Assembly (NCBI GenBank): GCA_963169635.1 | Contig: CAUJDL010000039.1 | Span: forward strand, 1 to 34,602 | Direction: 5' to 3' | DNA: 34,602 nt | Source: Bacteroidota bacterium | Lineage (GTDB): Bacteria > Bacteroidota > Bacteroidia > Chitinophagales > Chitinophagaceae | Shown here: piece after piece, positions 32,701 to 34,602 of the stretch | Layout: each line of letters starts with the position of its first letter | Position numbering within the stretch: the stretch's first letter is position 1 | Position numbers and translations under genes: made by a program | Notes under the pieces: generated by a model | The model's input: the letters and a program-made list of their open reading frames with translations, nothing else | What the model was told of the DNA's origin: nothing | Database searches by the model: none

Positions 32701-34602
32701 GCCATAGATTGTGCATAGCCAGATGGATTAGCTAATTTGTTATAATTTTTTACTAAAGCACCAAATGCAGTATCTTGAATAATGTTAGTATATTTTGCTA
32801 AATATTGTTTTAGAATATCATCAATATTAAAATCGCCAGCACCTGCTACTTGCAATACATTTTTCATCCATAATTTATCTTCAGCATTATTAGCTGGTGC
32901 ATGTTGTACAGAATCGTATTGTTTTATTTTGGTTAAATAATCACCAACTTCTGTAGCAGAAATAGCACTTAATCTGCCAATAGGCGTTATAGGTATAGCA
33001 CTTGAGTTATTTGCAGCACTTAATAAATTATCAGATGCAGGATGCCCCCAAGTTGGTACTAAATTTTGATAAGCAATATCAGGTTCTCCTTCATTTTCTC
33101 TAAAGTCGATATAGTTTAAACCTTTACCAATAATAAAAACATATTTAGGTACACTATCAAAATTAGCTCTTGCATATCTTAAAAAATTTCTGATAGATAA
33201 AGGATGTTTGTTAATGCCAAAAGCAAACTGATCAGTAATATCATTAATATCTACCACAATAGCATGATAATTGCCACCAATTGCACTACTTCTATATTGC
33301 TTATATTGCTCTACATAATTATTAGCACCACTACCATAAATTAAAGGATTAGAAATAATAATATAATTACCTTGATTAGCAGTTAATGCATAGTTAGTAA
33401 AATTTCTTTGTTCTAAATTAGTAATTACTAAAGCATTGGCTACATCATCATTTACTAAAACAAGTTTACTTTTTACAGCAGATGGTAATGTTACAAATTG
33501 TAAAGTATCTGCAATGGTAGTATCTGCTAAATATCTTTTACCATTTGTTATATCATATAAATAAGGTACTGAAGACCCACTATTAAAATGATAAAACTTT
33601 AAATAATGACCAGATGTAGAAGCAGGTAAATATACTTCTAAACTTACTCTATTATCGCCATCTAATGTTCTTGGATAAATTAATTCATCTCTTGATAATC
33701 TAAACTCATCGCAATCGACAGGGCTTTGATTAATATGTTTAAGAACAGCAGTACCAGACGAAATTTTATTTACACTAATACCAGTTTCTTCTACTTTAGC
33801 ATAGTTAAAATAATCCATTTGAAAATTACTTACATCATCTCCATTTAATTTTACTAAAATAGTTCTTGGATTATTGGCACTACCAACTGTATTAACTTTT
33901 AATGTCATTGGTGGGCCAGCTAAATAAGGTTTTAAATCTGTAAAAGTGATGGTAAATGATACTTGACCACATGAACTATATAATGGTCTGATGGGTCTTG
34001 TACTATAACCTTCTCCTTTATCGTAAGATGATGAGTGTAATAATTGTGTAGAAGCAACTGCATAACCTTCGTATCTTCTTTGACGTTGCGTATAAAAAGC
34101 AGTATCCATAAAATACATAGTAGGAGGCAATACATTACCTGCTACATTATTAGCAGTATTTACTAATCTTTTATTTGCATTGGTTGTATTTACAGTTAAA
34201 AAGTAAGTACCATTATCTTCTTGTAAACTCCAAATATCAGTAAGCTGATCATTAGGATTTCTGTATAAATCTCTGTCTAATTTTCCATCATTAATTTCTC
34301 CCCAAAACTCTATATAATCTGTAGCAGTTAATACACCAGAATCTTTAGAAATATATATAGGCACTTCTACCCCATTTCTAAATAATTGAAAATATTCTGC
34401 TAATGTAGTAGCTAAACCTGCAGCTGCTAATTGTGGCTGATTAATGCGTACTAATTTTTTTCTGATAGGTTGTATAGTTACAGGATGAATACCAAAATCT
34501 ACTTTAAACTTGTAATAAGTTTTATTATAATCAATCCACTCATTTCTTAAAGATTGAGAATTAGCTGACAAACCAAAAAATGCTGCAAAAACAAAAAGTA
34601 AC
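29736..34602 (-). CDS. porU2: C25 (gingipain-type) peptidase, PorU2-like T9SS sortase; 5' end outside window
   Basis: More than 1620 residues are visible and the frame is open to base 34602. The TTG at 34569-34571 is not the start: the codons upstream read LLFVFAAFFG, followed by LSANSQS, which is the core and end of a signal peptide, so the true ATG lies beyond the edge. The C25 catalytic domain is intact: His in YFGHSS (codon 32646-32648) and Cys in NGCDAGNFF (codon 32556-32558), 30 residues apart, close to the spacing in gingipains. Downstream are a CARDB-like domain (about 32200-31880), further beta domains, and a T9SS type A sorting domain ending the protein (VNVYPNPTAKTLQIAV, about 29740-29980). 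PorU removes T9SS signals and links cargo to surface lipid; this long form with its own sorting domain fits PorU2. Another C25 surface protease is the alternative. Confidence 0.85.
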   Translation of the reverse strand, partial: LLFVFAAFFGLSANSQSLRNEWIDYNKTYYKFKVDFGIHPVTIQPIRKKLVRINQPQLAAAGLATTLAEYFQLFRNGVEVPIYISKDSGVLTATDYIEFWGEINDGKLDRDLYRNPNDQLTDIWSLQEDNGTYFLTVNTTNANKRLVNTANNVAGNVLPPTMYFMDTAFYTQRQRRYEGYAVASTQLLHSSSYDKGEGYSTRPIRPLYSSCGQVSFTITFTDLKPYLAGPPMTLKVNTVGSANNPRTILVKLNGDDVSNFQMDYFNYAKVEETGISVNKISSGTAVLKHINQSPVDCDEFRLSRDELIYPRTLDGDNRVSLEVYLPASTSGHYLKFYHFNSGSSVPYLYDITNGKRYLADTTIADTLQFVTLPSAVKSKLVLVNDDVANALVITNLEQRNFTNYALTANQGNYIIISNPLIYGSGANNYVEQYKQYRSSAIGGNYHAIVVDINDITDQFAFGINKHPLSIRNFLRYARANFDSVPKYVFIIGKGLNYIDFRENEGEPDIAYQNLVPTWGHPASDNLLSAANNSSAIPITPIGRLSAISATEVGDYLTKIKQYDSVQHAPANNAEDKLWMKNVLQVAGAGDFNIDDILKQYLAKYTNIIQDTAFGALVKNYNKLANPSGYAQSMADFKNMYEAGASLVTYFGHSSATNLDFNLANPSAYNNKYRYPMFIVNGCDAGNFFIYEPQRLSLKTTISEKFVLQPEGGAIGYLATTGYGAVNYLDSFTTAFYQSLSTTNYNKPFGESVKQGITDILNITGNNDFFARYHSEQFILHGDPAIKINGFDAPDFFIKPAYINLSPQHITVAKDSFYANIKFYNIGKKVNDSISFKLTRQFPDGSSAIVITKMLPPVSFSETFTVALPIVANRDKGTTVLTAEIDYLNNVNELDENNNTAIITVEIGDDEIVPIYPYNYAIVNDTSFKLTASTANPLDTLKTYVIEVDTTALFNSPLKYTTTKSSTGGVVAFDYGISLDTNTTYFWRVAAQGSTYWNVASFTYKNSPDIGFEQRHFYQHTASSYDGMTLDSSSRKLKYGHKLNNLFLTQSIYPYSGTEDQHFSIKVNGAGIIASACVGNSLLINVFDTLKFTPWINTTNPFGAAPTCLETRKYNFEYEYIYSNTRNNAKQFLESIPDGTIVAVRMVYDGASIWADDWKADTAIYGANNTLYHFLKNQGLPIDSFYKPRTFGFIFKKNDSAHFSPHYMFSDGLYDRIIFSADFNINDTIGFATSPKFGPAKSWKNAKWNGAGNGTNYALMNIIGIDTNGTETTLYNGIDTLQTSFNITSINAAQYPYVKLNMKNQDSVHAVPYTLNNWSVEYVGAPEGAIAPNLHFNIPDSIGLLTSYASDTLKASVAFKNVSKENFDSLTVKVVLTNLRLGTVYTYHLPKTKALIAGDTVHINFELDAALMPQDEYNLFIVVNENAAQPEQFLFNNYLYKYIYFKTGQIVPVKLINFTAKANGTGTDITWQTADEINVQQYQIEHSTNAINFKPIGTVEAKGSNNYFYHHSNPVMGKNYYRLSIINQDASITYSTIRLVNFTKNVTVNVYPNPTAKTLQIAVQHSNNTTAMLKLYNSFGQLLFTQNFTAQTQLDMSKYAAGIYLLNVFDGEKQQTFRIQKL

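Noticed and set aside
34569-34571. TTG as start of the PorU2-like gene
   Set aside because: The codons upstream continue in frame to the window edge as a hydrophobic signal-peptide core (LLFVFAAFFG), so this TTG is an internal Leu.

Overview
The window is AT-rich DNA from a member of the Bacteroidota, most likely a Chitinophagaceae-like lineage. The evidence is two proteins with type IX secretion (T9SS) C-terminal sorting domains, a gingipain-type (C25) T9SS sortase-like protein, several Bacteroidota-restricted families (DUF4836, DUF2911, DUF4954, DUF5689, PID-CTERM), lipoproteins with Cys-Lys-Lys or Cys-Asn-Lys-Lys N-termini, and repeated matches to the Bacteroidota -7 promoter element TAnnTTTG just upstream of start codons. 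There are no rRNAs, tRNAs, CRISPR arrays, insertion sequences or phage genes. Genes at both edges are cut by the window.

Layout. 1-3649: a 5'-truncated DUF4836 protein, a DUF2911 protein, an alpha/beta-hydrolase lipoprotein on the minus strand and a small GH73-type glucosaminidase. 3654-6030 (minus): tyrS and a secreted protein of unknown function. 6245-7568: an L,D-transpeptidase and a small exported protein, closed by a terminator. 7696-12265: a TonB-dependent receptor and a DUF5689 surface lipoprotein, closed by a bidirectional terminator. 12320-17840 (minus): lgt-like gene, glmS and a DUF4954 left-handed beta-helix protein. 17998-18885: 3-hydroxybutyryl-CoA dehydrogenase. 18888-27235 (minus): a DUF4197 protein, a 2327-residue T9SS surface protein and a small PID-CTERM protein. 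27402-29333: dnaG. 29340-29726: an array of four 86-nt repeat units, each with two hairpins. 29736-34602 (minus, 5' end outside the window): a PorU2-like C25 protein.

The dominant theme is the cell envelope: peptidoglycan hydrolysis and cross-linking (GH73, L,D-transpeptidase), amino-sugar supply (GlmS), a lipoprotein-modification-like enzyme (Lgt family), outer-membrane uptake (TonB receptor plus DUF5689) and T9SS surface display (giant adhesin-like protein, PorU2). Housekeeping genes (tyrS, dnaG, hbd) are interspersed.

The items most worth following up are the structured repeat array between dnaG and porU2 (four units of identical length, with the only arm substitution still able to pair), the Lgt-family protein that has changed several residues essential in E. 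coli Lgt, and the giant T9SS protein with an internal duplication and an adjacent PID-CTERM partner. Four translation starts were corrected by reading the upstream sequence: the hydrolase, hbd, dnaG and porU2.
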